From: Amycolatopsis sp. GM8
Lineage (GTDB): Bacteria; Actinomycetota; Actinomycetes; Mycobacteriales; Pseudonocardiaceae
DNA: 64,000 nt
Reading direction: 5' to 3'
Assembly (NCBI RefSeq): GCF_021653975.1
Contig: NZ_JAJKFK010000002.1
Location: 372,001 to 436,000 of the forward strand
The notes under the pieces were generated by a model that searched no databases, was not told the DNA's origin, and worked only from the letters and a program-made list of their open reading frames with translations. A program made the translations under genes and the position numbers. This document shows, piece by piece, positions 15,972 to 24,785 of this stretch (its first letter is position 1; the number at the start of each line of letters is the position of its first letter).

Positions 15972-16625
15972 ATGGTCCCCGATCTTCCCGCCAACCCGCT
16001 CTCGATCGAAGTGAACCTGTCGCATCGGCGGTTCTGGTGGCAGATCGACGACGAGGACGAGCAGCCGGAGCAGTGGCACGCGTCGGCTGACATCTCCGCG
16101 CTGGACGTGTGCCCGGAAGGGCTGCGGCATGTCGGCGACATCTCGCTCGTCATCGCCGATCTGACGAAGGAACGTAACCTGCTCGACTCGGTCGTGCTCG
16201 GCGAATGGGCGCTGGAGTTCATCGCCGAGACCGTGATCGACCCCGACCAGGGCAGGCTGCATCCCGAGCTGGACAAGGAGATCTCGCCCGGTCCGCCGCG
16301 CATGGTCATCCTGCGGCGGGTCGAACTCGTCGAAGGCTGGCGCGGGCACGGCCTCGGCGCGGCACTCATCGCGAGTGCCCTGCGGATTCTCGCGCCGGAC
16401 GCCCGGATCGGCGCCAGCCGGGTGTCCCCATTGGACTTCCCGTGCCCCGGCGACCGGGTGGCCGCGGAACTGGCGAGCGTCCGCGCCGGCGCGATGCTGG
16501 AGCGCATCGGTTTCCGCCGGTGGAACGGGGTGCACGTGGTCGACCTGCGTGACCCGGCGCTGCTCGACGCCCGCATGGAGATCCTCGACCAGTGGTGGCC
16601 GGAGTCCGACAGCAGCGACCGTTAG
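15972..16625 (+). CDS. GNAT-family N-acetyltransferase
   Basis: The protein has 217 residues. The acetyl-CoA pocket motif A is clear: VILRRVELVEGWRGHGLGAALIASAL (R/Q-x-x-G-x-G/A), followed by the motif-B region AGAMLERIGFRRWNG. The N-terminal ~110 residues are less typical. The substrate is unknown. The 3' end overlaps the convergent PLP-enzyme gene by 4 bases. Confidence 0.82.
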   Translation: MVPDLPANPLSIEVNLSHRRFWWQIDDEDEQPEQWHASADISALDVCPEGLRHVGDISLVIADLTKERNLLDSVVLGEWALEFIAETVIDPDQGRLHPELDKEISPGPPRMVILRRVELVEGWRGHGLGAALIASALRILAPDARIGASRVSPLDFPCPGDRVAAELASVRAGAMLERIGFRRWNGVHVVDLRDPALLDARMEILDQWWPESDSSDR

Positions 16626-17851
16626 AAGAGCGTCTGCACCGTTCCACAAAGGACATACTCGTCGTCCACCACCGGGAACAGCCGCCACTTGTCGAATGTC
16701 GTGCACGGGTGGGAGATGCCGAACCCGACCCGGTCGCCCACGTCGAGTTCGCCGCGGAAGTACGCGTGCTGGTCGTTGAGAGCGGTTAGCTCGCCGGGTG
16801 GCGCCGGTTCGACCAGCTGCGAATCACGCCGGATCCGGTGCAGTGGCACGGGAAACCCCGAGTCGGCACCGGTGTCGCGCTTGCCGAAGTCGAGAATGGA
16901 CAGTCCGGGTTCCGGCGCGGACAGCACGCGGCCCCACAGCTCAAGGCTGGGCCGCAACGGGATCGGCTCGTACTCGGTCGCGACCAGGTCGCGGAATCGC
17001 TGATAGGCGCCCGAATCGTGGGTTGCGTAACAGCCGCTGCGGAGCACGACGCGGATCGGCCTTCCTTGTTGCCAGGACGGTCCCAGCTCGTCGGCGACGA
17101 GTTCGGGAAACGCGCTGCCACCGATGGACACGAGGAACTCACCGTTGTGTGTCTCGAGCAACTCGTCGGCCGTGTCACGTAATCGACGCAGATAAGCGCG
17201 GACCTCGGCGAGCATGCGGGCATCGAGGTCGCCGCCGACGACTCCTTCGAAGCCGCCCACCCCGGCCAGCCGCAGCCGATCCGACGCCGCGACCCGGGCG
17301 GCGATCCGGCTCACGGAACCACGGACGCCTGCTCGGCCTCCCGTGAAGCCCAGTTCCAGGATCACCGGCAGCGCGCGGCGGCTTTCCCGCTGCGCCAGTT
17401 CCTTTTCGAGGATGTCGATACCGTCCAGCGAGTCGACATAGCAATAGCAGGTGAACTCCGGGTCGGCGTCCATTTCGGCGCTGAGCCAGGCAATCGCCTG
17501 CGGGTCGACCAGCTCGTTGGCGAGGACGATGCGCTGCGCGCCGAGATCACGGAACACCCTGATCTGGCTGGGCGTCGCAAGTGTGAGGGCCCACGCGCCG
17601 TGTGCCAGCTGCGCATCGGCGATCTCCGGCGACATCGTGGTTTTCACGTGCGGCGAAAGGGAAAGGCCGTGTTCGGCGCAGAACCGGGCCATAGTCGCCA
17701 GGTTGTAGTCGAATTCGGTGCGTTTGAGTACCAATATCGGCGTGAGGAAATCGTCGAGTTCGGCGGAAAGCGCTTTCACCGGCCGACCGGCCACGGCGAC
17801 GGGAAAGCCCTTGTGCCGGACGTCGACCACCACCTCGGGAATCCTCAGCAC
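16622..17851 (-). CDS. D-serine dehydratase-like / D-threonine aldolase-like fold-III PLP enzyme
   Basis: The protein has 409 residues. GTG 17851 is chosen; it overlaps the upstream stop by 7 bases and has GGGGGACGAG before it. The N-terminal alanine-racemase-like barrel carries LSPHVKTTMSPEIA with the PLP lysine, plus VDSLDGIDIL and GGFEGVVGG. The C-terminal D-Ser dehydratase-like domain ends with GFGISHPCTTFDKW, whose His and Cys bind the catalytic metal in eukaryotic-type D-serine dehydratases. It probably deaminates or cleaves a D-beta-hydroxy amino acid. It lies downstream of two AraC regulators in one leftward unit. Confidence 0.85.
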   Translation of the reverse strand: MLRIPEVVVDVRHKGFPVAVAGRPVKALSAELDDFLTPILVLKRTEFDYNLATMARFCAEHGLSLSPHVKTTMSPEIADAQLAHGAWALTLATPSQIRVFRDLGAQRIVLANELVDPQAIAWLSAEMDADPEFTCYCYVDSLDGIDILEKELAQRESRRALPVILELGFTGGRAGVRGSVSRIAARVAASDRLRLAGVGGFEGVVGGDLDARMLAEVRAYLRRLRDTADELLETHNGEFLVSIGGSAFPELVADELGPSWQQGRPIRVVLRSGCYATHDSGAYQRFRDLVATEYEPIPLRPSLELWGRVLSAPEPGLSILDFGKRDTGADSGFPVPLHRIRRDSQLVEPAPPGELTALNDQHAYFRGELDVGDRVGFGISHPCTTFDKWRLFPVVDDEYVLCGTVQTLF

Positions 17852-18732
17852 TCGTCCCCCAAGGCGCCGCGATGCCAGGTGTCCCACGGCCATTCGCCGA
17901 ATCGCGCGTGGTACCAGCGATACAACGTCGCTCTGTCGCGGAATCCGCACTGCTCGGCTGCTTCGCCCACGGAGGAACACCGGCCGTCCGACAGGATCCG
18001 CGCGAGGCAGTCCAGCCGCACGCCACGCAGGTAGAGGTGGGGCAGCTGACCGGACTCCTCGAAAGCCGCGACGAGCGCCGCCAGTGATACCCCGGCCTGC
18101 CGCGCGTAGTAGCCCATTTCGGTTCCGGCGAAGGGTTCGGCGTGCATCAGCACTTTGCCGAACGCCGCGAGGTCGTCGGGGTTCCTCGCCGCTTCCCGGC
18201 CGGAGTACGCGTACGGCTGGTGTTCGAGTAGCCAGTCGACGAAGACCACCTCGGACGGCCTGGCCAGCCGGGACTCGGGCGCGCCGGTCAGGAACCGCAT
18301 CAGGCTCTTGGTGACGGTGTCGTTGATGCTGCGCAACGAGGTCACGACCGGCGCGAACGAGACCAGCCCCTCGGGTGGGAATCCGGACCTGCGCGCGTGC
18401 ACGAAATCGGACGCGATGCGCACGACCCGCACCATGCCGCCGGACACCCACTCGATCTCGAACCGCTGGTGCGGGCCGGCGGCGAGCAGTGAAGCGGGGC
18501 CGGCTTCGAGGTACCGGTCGCCATGGCGGCACGCCACGCGTCCATTGAGGACGATGAGTACGACGTAGTCATGTTGTGGTTGCAGGAGTTCGAGCGATGC
18601 CTGACTGCGGGTGGCGAGTTTCCCGGCGCGCAGCCGGGTGCTCGCGCCGGGGCTCAGGTACCTGGCGAGTTCGTGTCCGGGCGTGATGCGCAGGACGTGG
18701 GGCCCCAGCAGGGCGTCGGTGTCGTCGGCCAT
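17845..18732 (-). CDS. AraC-family regulator
   Basis: The protein has 295 residues from ATG 18732, four bases after the previous stop. The N-terminal effector domain has a cupin-like stretch (DYVVLIVLNGRVACRHGDRY). The C-terminal HTH pair reads YYARQAGVSLAALVAAFEES and AAEQCGFRDRATLYRWYHARFGEWP. It is translationally close to the D-amino-acid enzyme downstream (7-base overlap), so it probably regulates it. Confidence 0.88.
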   Translation of the reverse strand: MADDTDALLGPHVLRITPGHELARYLSPGASTRLRAGKLATRSQASLELLQPQHDYVVLIVLNGRVACRHGDRYLEAGPASLLAAGPHQRFEIEWVSGGMVRVVRIASDFVHARRSGFPPEGLVSFAPVVTSLRSINDTVTKSLMRFLTGAPESRLARPSEVVFVDWLLEHQPYAYSGREAARNPDDLAAFGKVLMHAEPFAGTEMGYYARQAGVSLAALVAAFEESGQLPHLYLRGVRLDCLARILSDGRCSSVGEAAEQCGFRDRATLYRWYHARFGEWPWDTWHRGALGDEC

Positions 18733-18736
18733 CGCC

Positions 18737-19711
18737 TCACCGGTCCCTGTGCAGGGTCTGGTGCGGCGTCTCGCCGAACTCACGCCGGTAGCAGGGGGCG
18801 AAGCCCTCGACGGTGAAGCCCCATCGCTGCGCCACCTGCTCGATCGTGACCGCGCCGGGATCGGCGTCATGCAGGTCGATGTACGCGCGGCGGAGCCGGA
18901 CGTGGAACAGGTGTCCGGGCACCGTGGTCTGTTCGTAGATCCGGAACGCCGCGTCGAGCGACCGGGCGCTGACGCCGAGATCGCAGGCCAGGGAGCACTC
19001 GGTGTGCCATCGCTCGGGCGAGCCGTCCAGCAGCGCCATCGCCTGCCGGAACACCCGCCGCGGCGCCGGTAACGCTGGCGCGTCGAGGATCTCGCTGTAG
19101 GTGTTCGGCTGGGCGCGCAGCAGGCCGACAGCGAGTTTCTCCTTGAAATGCGGCCCCCACAACCGCCGCCGCGGGATCCAGTCCGGGCGGCTCGCGCGCC
19201 GGTAGCACAGCAGGAGCAGGCTGAACCAGTCCTGGGCCCGGCCCGTGCGGATGTTCATCCCGAGGTCGAACCGCAGCGGCCACGGCGTGTCGATGCCCAG
19301 CATCGCGTTGAGCGTGCTGACCAGGAACGGCCACGACAACCGGGTGACGAGCACCTCGGCGTCCTCCGGCAACTCCATTCGTAGCGGCTCGTCCTGCCTG
19401 CTGACCAGCATGACGTCCGGGGTCGACTCGATTTCGTCATTCCCGCAGCGGACGTGCGTGATCCCGCGAATCGGGACCTGCAGCGCGATGAAATCCTTGG
19501 TACACCCCGGGTCCACCCACACCGACGCGCCATAGTGGACGTAGTTGAGCCCGACCTCGCCCAGCCCCAGCGAGTTCATTCGCGCGTCGAGCACGCCGTC
19601 ACGGCCACGGATCCCGAACTCGTGCGGGCACAAGACCTGCCCCACCTGGGTGCGAACGTCATCGAGATCCGTCGACCGGAACAGTTCGTGTCCATGCAGC
19701 GGTAGAACCAT
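18737..19711 (-). CDS. AraC-family regulator, paralogue of the one at 10847
   Basis: The protein has 324 residues from ATG 19711, with AGGAGG 11 bases upstream and AGGGA closer; a GTG at 19723 would sit on the Shine-Dalgarno. The N-terminal AraC_binding_2-type domain (VCPH-like LCPHEFG, LDARMNSLG, YVHYGASVWVDPG) is followed by the AraC HTH (ACDLGVSARSLDAAFRIY ... VAQRWGFTVEGFAPCYRREFGETP). It is first gene of the AraC-AraC-PLP enzyme unit. Two regulators in tandem before one enzyme is unusual. Confidence 0.88.
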   Translation of the reverse strand: MVLPLHGHELFRSTDLDDVRTQVGQVLCPHEFGIRGRDGVLDARMNSLGLGEVGLNYVHYGASVWVDPGCTKDFIALQVPIRGITHVRCGNDEIESTPDVMLVSRQDEPLRMELPEDAEVLVTRLSWPFLVSTLNAMLGIDTPWPLRFDLGMNIRTGRAQDWFSLLLLCYRRASRPDWIPRRRLWGPHFKEKLAVGLLRAQPNTYSEILDAPALPAPRRVFRQAMALLDGSPERWHTECSLACDLGVSARSLDAAFRIYEQTTVPGHLFHVRLRRAYIDLHDADPGAVTIEQVAQRWGFTVEGFAPCYRREFGETPHQTLHRDR

Positions 19712-19788
19712 GTTTCCCTGCACCTCCTGGCGCCGGCCGAATCGGGAGTTCGAAGGTCTTGACCAAACCTGCGATGCCGCCTAAATCA

Positions 19789-20643
19789 TCAGGCCTGCCC
19801 GCACACGTTCCGCTGGCGGCCCAGGCCGACGACCTCGACCTCGACCACGTCACCTTCGCGCAGGTACGGGAACCGTCCGGACAGTGCGACACCTTGTGGC
19901 GTACCGGTATTGACCAGGTCACCGGGTTCGAGCACGAGGAACTGGGACAGGTGCCAGATGATCTCGTCGACGGTGAGGATCATGTCAGCGGTCTTCGAAT
20001 CCTGCCGCAGCCCGTCGTTCACCCAGGACCGCAGTTCGAGCACCTGCGGGTCGGGCAACTCCTGCACAGGTACGAACCACGGCCCGACCGGGTTGAACGT
20101 TTCGCAGGATTTTCCCTTGTCCCACTGGCCGCCCGGCCGTCCAATTTGGAACGCACGCTCGGAAACATCGTTCGACGTCACATATCCCGCGACACACGCA
20201 CGCGCGTCACGCAGGCTTTCCAGGTACCGCGCGCGTTTTCCGATCACCACACCGAGCTCGACCTCCCAGTCGGTCTTCGTCGAGCTGCGCGGGATGAGGA
20301 TGTCGTCGTACGGCCCGACGACGGTGTTCGGCGACTTGTGGAACAGGATCGGCTCCGATGGCGGTTCGTCGCCCGACTCGGCCGCGTGCGCCGCGTAGTT
20401 CTGGCCGATGCACAAAACCGCTCCCGGCCGCGCGATCGGCGCCCCGATGCGGTTGCCGGCGATGTCGATCTCCGGCAGTTCGCCCGAGTCGAGCGCGATC
20501 CGCGCCTGGCGCGGCCCGTCCTGTTCGAGGAAACGCCCGTCGATGTCGGCCGTCAGGGGTTTCAGGTCGTGGTATCGGCCGTCCTCCAGCAGCACCGGCC
20601 GTTCCTCCCCCGGCGGCCCGACCCTCAAGAACTTCATCGTCAT
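19789..20643 (-). CDS. Fumarylacetoacetate hydrolase (FAH) family protein
   Basis: The protein has 284 residues; ATG 20643 overlaps the upstream stop (ATGA). Motifs: GQNYAAHAAE, PILFHKSPNTVVGP, the metal ligands in DWEVELGVVIGKRARY, YVTSNDVSER, KSCETFNPVGPW, and NTGTPQGVALS near the C-terminus. The enzyme is Mg-dependent and cleaves or decarboxylates beta-diketo acids (2-hydroxyhepta-2,4-diene-dioate isomerase/hydrolase type). It is last gene of the IclR-linked operon and probably acts on a keto-acid produced by the upstream aminotransferase steps. Confidence 0.9.
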   Translation of the reverse strand: MTMKFLRVGPPGEERPVLLEDGRYHDLKPLTADIDGRFLEQDGPRQARIALDSGELPEIDIAGNRIGAPIARPGAVLCIGQNYAAHAAESGDEPPSEPILFHKSPNTVVGPYDDILIPRSSTKTDWEVELGVVIGKRARYLESLRDARACVAGYVTSNDVSERAFQIGRPGGQWDKGKSCETFNPVGPWFVPVQELPDPQVLELRSWVNDGLRQDSKTADMILTVDEIIWHLSQFLVLEPGDLVNTGTPQGVALSGRFPYLREGDVVEVEVVGLGRQRNVCGQA

Positions 20644-22082
20644 TGTCCTGTCTCGAAAGGGAACATCGGTTTGCGGCGGTGCTGATAGGTGAATCGCTCC
20701 AGCCCCATCGCGGTGACCCCGTCGGTGTCGACGACGATCATCCGCTTCGCGATCGGCCCGTACGCGGCGCGCGGTGAGTTGACGCCTTTCGCGACCACGA
20801 TCTGGAAGCTGCTCGGATCGACGCCGACGCTGAGCAACTGCTGCAGGCTGGAGTTCAGGATCGCTTTGGTGCTCAGGACAAGCGTGTGCCCGGCGTCGGT
20901 CTCGATGACCGCTGCCGGACCCATGTCGAAGAACCGGTAGCCGCCGTGCGTGGGCTTGGGCTCCTCGAACCGTCCGTCGGAAAGCGCTTTCACAACGCCG
21001 GTCACCGGCACGTTCCTGGTACCGACTTCGAGTGTGACGGTCGCACCGACCCCGGCTTCGCCGCACTGGCGGACCGATTCCGCATCCCACAGCGTCTGCA
21101 CCAGCGATCGCCCCCCACGCGCGATCGCCGCTTCCAGAATCACCGTCGAATCGCCGGGTGCGCCGCCGCCGATGTTGTCACCGACGTCGAGCAGCACCAC
21201 GGGCCCCTGCTCCCGCTCGGCGATGTCGAGCGCCTCGTCAACGGTCGTGCCCCTGGCCTGCAGTTCGCCTCGGCGCCGCCACACCTCGTCCGCGAGTTCC
21301 TGTGCGGCGGCCTCTGCCTGCTGGGCGTCGCCGTCGGAAATCGCGATACAGGACATGCCCATCTGCGGCACATCCGCGTACGGGAAGCCCTCCACGACGC
21401 TCACCGACAGCAGCCCGTTCTCGAGCTGCTGTGCCTTCTCGACGAGCTCGGACATCGGCGGCTCACTCGTGTCCTGCCGGGCAATGTTGACGACGAGGGG
21501 CAGTTGGACGAGCGCTTGCTCCGGCTTGATGGTCCCCTCGGCGGTGGCGAGCACCAACTTGGTACACGCCACCGCCTTCTCCCGGGCGTCGACGTGCGGG
21601 TTCGTTTGGTAGACGAGCGTGATGGTCAACGCTTCAACGAGCTTCTCGGAGACGTTCGCGTGCATGTCGAGCACAGCGCCGACGGGTACATCCGGCCCGA
21701 CGATCTGGCGTACCCGTGCCGCGATTTCCCCGTCCGCGTCCGGAATGTGCTCGGCCACGGCGGCGCCATGGATGTTGAGCAACACGCCGTCCCACGGCCC
21801 ACGGTCCCGCAACTGTTCGAGCATTTCACCGACCAGCGACTCGAACGCGTCCTCCGTGATCGCCCCGACGGGCGTCACGTTCGCCTGCAGGAGTGGCACG
21901 AGTTCCGCGCCACGCCGGCGGCACTCCTCCAGGTAACCACCGATGGGCGTCGCGGATCCGTCGTACTCCGCGATGATCTCGTCGCCGCGGAACACACCCC
22001 CGTCCTCGAAGAGCCGTTTGTCGGCCTTGAACGGCGAAAACGTGTTGGCCTCGTGGAACAATCCGAGCGTCGCGAACCGCAC
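20640..22082 (-). CDS. M81/MlrC-family metallopeptidase-like hydrolase
   Basis: The protein has 480 residues from GTG 22082, 4 bases after the RidA stop. It starts RFATLGLFHEANTFSP, the signature of the M81 (MlrC, microcystinase C) family, with zinc-site segments LNIHGAAVAEH and LDMHANVSEKL, and DVGDNIGGGAPGDST in the C-terminal domain. Members open amide bonds in small molecules rather than proteins. In this operon it probably acts on an amide or lactam intermediate, which is inference. Confidence 0.9.
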   Translation of the reverse strand: MRFATLGLFHEANTFSPFKADKRLFEDGGVFRGDEIIAEYDGSATPIGGYLEECRRRGAELVPLLQANVTPVGAITEDAFESLVGEMLEQLRDRGPWDGVLLNIHGAAVAEHIPDADGEIAARVRQIVGPDVPVGAVLDMHANVSEKLVEALTITLVYQTNPHVDAREKAVACTKLVLATAEGTIKPEQALVQLPLVVNIARQDTSEPPMSELVEKAQQLENGLLSVSVVEGFPYADVPQMGMSCIAISDGDAQQAEAAAQELADEVWRRRGELQARGTTVDEALDIAEREQGPVVLLDVGDNIGGGAPGDSTVILEAAIARGGRSLVQTLWDAESVRQCGEAGVGATVTLEVGTRNVPVTGVVKALSDGRFEEPKPTHGGYRFFDMGPAAVIETDAGHTLVLSTKAILNSSLQQLLSVGVDPSSFQIVVAKGVNSPRAAYGPIAKRMIVVDTDGVTAMGLERFTYQHRRKPMFPFETGQ

Positions 22083-22086
22083 CCCG

Positions 22087-22452
22087 TCACTCCCCCGCGT
22101 AACCCACGACGTCGATCTCGAACTTGATGTGACCGCCGAGGCAGCCCGTCAACGTCGTACGCGCCGGCAGCGGTTGGCCGAAATACTCCCGATAGATCCG
22201 GTTGAACTCGGGCACATCGGCGGGATCGTCCACATAGGCACCCACTTTGACCACATCGGACAGTCGCAATCCGGTCTCGCCCAGCACCTTGCGGACGTTC
22301 TCGATCGAACGCCGCATCTCCTCCTCGAAGGTGCCAGGCACGATCACCCCGTTCTCGACGGATGCCTGCCCTGAGACGAACACGAAGTCACCAGCGCAGA
22401 CGTACGGTGAGAAGTTGGCGGTGTTGCCGTTCAGCTTGATATCGCTGGTCAT
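22087..22452 (-). CDS. RidA-family enamine/imine deaminase
   Basis: The protein has 121 residues from ATG 22452, overlapping the aminotransferase stop (ATGA). It shows the Rid fold: NFSPYVCAGDFVFVSGQAS, FEEEMRRSIENVRKVLGE and a late Arg segment (LPARTTLTGC). Rid proteins hydrolyse reactive 2-aminoacrylate-like enamines. Its place next to a PLP enzyme suggests clearing of an imine by-product. Confidence 0.9.
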   Translation of the reverse strand: MTSDIKLNGNTANFSPYVCAGDFVFVSGQASVENGVIVPGTFEEEMRRSIENVRKVLGETGLRLSDVVKVGAYVDDPADVPEFNRIYREYFGQPLPARTTLTGCLGGHIKFEIDVVGYAGE

Positions 22453-23723
22453 CGCGCCACCCACGCGGTCAGCGCCTTGTCGAAGCGGGTCAACGCGGTC
22501 TCGAGTTCGCGCGGCCCGTGGCTGGCCGACACGTACCAGACACCGCGGCCCGCCACCCAGATTCCGTGCTCGACGAGCACGGCCGCGAGCTTTTCGTACA
22601 ACGCGAGGTCGAGTTGTTGCAGCGAGCGGTAATCGATGACGTCGGCGTCCCCGAACGACACGTGGAACGCTTGCGGCAGCCCGGATACCCGCAATGGCAC
22701 GTCGTGGTCCGCACTGATTTCACGCAGCCCGGTCATCAGCGCGTTACCGTGCGTAACAATCCGGTCGTACGGCGGATCGTCGACGAGGCTGGTCAGCGTC
22801 GCGGTCACGGCGGCCGTCGCCATCACGGAACCGTTGAAAGTGCCCGCGTGGTTGACCTCGCCGGTGCCGAACCGGTTCATCAGGTCAGCGCGGCCGACCA
22901 GCGCGGCGACGGGGAATCCGCCGGCGATGGCCTTGCCGTACGTGGCGAGATCCGGCGTGACGCCGTAGCGGCCGGCGCCACCTCCGAGCCCGAGTCGAAA
23001 GCCCGAAATCACCTCGTCGAAGATCAGGACGCACCCGTGCCGCGTGGTGAGTTCCCGCACCGCTTCGAGATATCCCGGCAGCGGCTCGATCACACCGGCG
23101 TTGATCATGATCGGTTCCATGATGACCGCGGCGACTTCGTGCTGGTCAAGGGCGTCCGCGAGCTGATCGGCGTCGTTCCAGGGCAGGATGACGGAGTCCT
23201 CGAGATGACGGGCGAGCTGTCCGGTGCTGGCCGGACCCCAGTTGCCGTCGCGCTGGCCGATCAGGACATTGTCGAGCCAGCCGTGGTAGTGCCCCTCGAA
23301 CCGGATGATCTTGGTGCGGCCGGTGGCGGCGCGGGCGAGCCGCAGCGCCGCCTGGACCGCTTCGGTGCCGGTCACGCTGAACCGGATCATGTCCGCCCAG
23401 CCTGTCGCGTCGCACACGAGCTCGGCGGCGCGGACCTCGAGTTCGTGCTGGCCGCCGAAGATCACGCCTTCCCGGCAGGCGCTGAATACGGCGTCGATGA
23501 TGTGTTTCGGGGCGTGGCCGAGGAAGTTGGGCCCCTGGCCGAGGAGGTAGTCGACGTAGTCCTGGCCGTCGACGCTGTAGAGCCATGCGCCGCGGGCACG
23601 TTTGATGAAGTCCTGCGAGCCGCTGAGCCTCACGTTGGAATGCACCCCACCCGGCGTCCGCTTGAGCGCTCGTTTCCTGAGCTCGTCGGACTGGGTGAGA
23701 AGCCGCGACCCTGCGTCGTCCAT
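22449..23723 (-). CDS. Class III aminotransferase, glutamate-1-semialdehyde aminomutase-like
   Basis: The protein has 424 residues from ATG 23723 with GAAGGGA upstream. It begins with KRTPGGVHSNVR, typical of GSA-aminomutase relatives, then SVTGTEAVQAALRLARAATGR, GHYHGWLDN, FDEVISGFRLGLGG and the PLP lysine in TYGKAIAGGFPVAA. It is not expected to be the heme-pathway HemL because it lies in an IclR-governed operon with RidA, M81 and FAH genes. It probably transaminates or shifts an amino group in a catabolic substrate. Confidence 0.88.
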   Translation of the reverse strand: MDDAGSRLLTQSDELRKRALKRTPGGVHSNVRLSGSQDFIKRARGAWLYSVDGQDYVDYLLGQGPNFLGHAPKHIIDAVFSACREGVIFGGQHELEVRAAELVCDATGWADMIRFSVTGTEAVQAALRLARAATGRTKIIRFEGHYHGWLDNVLIGQRDGNWGPASTGQLARHLEDSVILPWNDADQLADALDQHEVAAVIMEPIMINAGVIEPLPGYLEAVRELTTRHGCVLIFDEVISGFRLGLGGGAGRYGVTPDLATYGKAIAGGFPVAALVGRADLMNRFGTGEVNHAGTFNGSVMATAAVTATLTSLVDDPPYDRIVTHGNALMTGLREISADHDVPLRVSGLPQAFHVSFGDADVIDYRSLQQLDLALYEKLAAVLVEHGIWVAGRGVWYVSASHGPRELETALTRFDKALTAWVAR

Positions 23724-23742
23724 CGAAGGTCCCTTCGAGCGA

Positions 23743-23771
23743 GTTTCAGCTAGTGAAACGGCAGATCTGCC
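23743..23771. promoter_or_regulatory. Inverted repeats in the aminotransferase/IclR divergent region
   Basis: GTTTCA-GCTAG-TGAAAC (23743-23759) directly abuts a perfect 12-base palindrome GGCAGATCTGCC (23760-23771), 20-48 bases upstream of the operon's first ATG. The layout is suited to IclR dimer-of-dimer binding. The assignment to the divergent IclR product is inference. Confidence 0.6.
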
Positions 23772-23957
23772 AGATAGGTTCAAACTACGACTGCGGGGAG
23801 TGGATCGTCAAGGGGGCCGTTACTCGGCGCAATATTGCACTAATGGTTGACACTGGACCCCTAGCTGTCACCCTGAGTGTTCTGGCCCCCTGACACGCAG
23901 GTTGCCAGAGCGGTAACATCTGAAACGCAAAGGTTAACTCTCGAAATGGGGTAGATC

Positions 23958-24785
23958 GTGGGCCGCCGCCGGAAGCAAGATCCCGAAGACCTCAGTCCGC
24001 AGGAAGACTCCGACGAGGAGCGCGACTATTCGGTTCGCGCGGTCGAGCGGGTTTGCCTGATCTTGAACCTGTTGCAGGAGTCCGTGGACGGGATCACGCT
24101 GAACGAGGTGGCCCAGACCACCGGCCTGCCGAAGTCCTCGGCATTCCGTTACCTGTGGACGCTCGAAAATCACCGCTATGTAGAGCGCGACGAAGAGGGT
24201 GGCTTGTTCCGGCTGGGTCTCGGTTTCGTCGGGATGCAGTCACGCCATCTGGAAATCCTGCGCGAGCGCGCGCGTCCGTCGCTGGAACACCTGCGCGACG
24301 AGTTCGGCGAAACGGCGAATCTGGGATTGCTGGATGGTGATCACGTAATCTACATCGACATCGTGGAAAGTCGCCGGGGCGTCCGCCTGGCCGCCAGCCG
24401 CGGTGACCGTGATCCGATCCACTGCACGGCCCTGGGGAAGGCGATCGCGGCGCAACTGCCGGAAGACCGCGTGCGGGACCTGTTGACGCACACCGGTCTG
24501 TCGAAGCGCACGGGCAACACGATCACGGATGTCGAGTCATATGCCGACGAGCTGGCGAAGGTCCGCAAGCAGGGCTACGCCCTCGACGACCGCGAAAACG
24601 AAGACGACGGCCGTTGCGTCGCCGCACCATTGCTAGGCACCCACCTCCCCGTGGCGATCAGCATCAGCGGCCCGTCCTCGCGCTTCTCCCTGGCGGACGC
24701 CAAGAAGGCAGCGAAGACACTGATCGACGTCGCCTCGGGAATCGCCACCAATCCAGTCATCATTGGCCACCGGGCGAATCCGTAG
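23958..24785 (+). CDS. IclR-family regulator
   Basis: The protein has 275 residues from GTG 23958. A charged N-terminal tail is followed by the winged HTH (LNEVAQTTGLPKSSAFRYLWTLE) and the IclR effector domain (IHCTALGKAIAAQLPE, VRKQGYALDDREN, CVAAPLLG). It is divergent from the aminotransferase/RidA/M81/FAH operon across a 230-base region with palindromes, so it is its probable regulator. The 3' end overlaps the convergent epimerase gene by 26 bases, which marks the border of the AT-richer island. Confidence 0.92.
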   Translation: MGRRRKQDPEDLSPQEDSDEERDYSVRAVERVCLILNLLQESVDGITLNEVAQTTGLPKSSAFRYLWTLENHRYVERDEEGGLFRLGLGFVGMQSRHLEILRERARPSLEHLRDEFGETANLGLLDGDHVIYIDIVESRRGVRLAASRGDRDPIHCTALGKAIAAQLPEDRVRDLLTHTGLSKRTGNTITDVESYADELAKVRKQGYALDDRENEDDGRCVAAPLLGTHLPVAISISGPSSRFSLADAKKAAKTLIDVASGIATNPVIIGHRANP

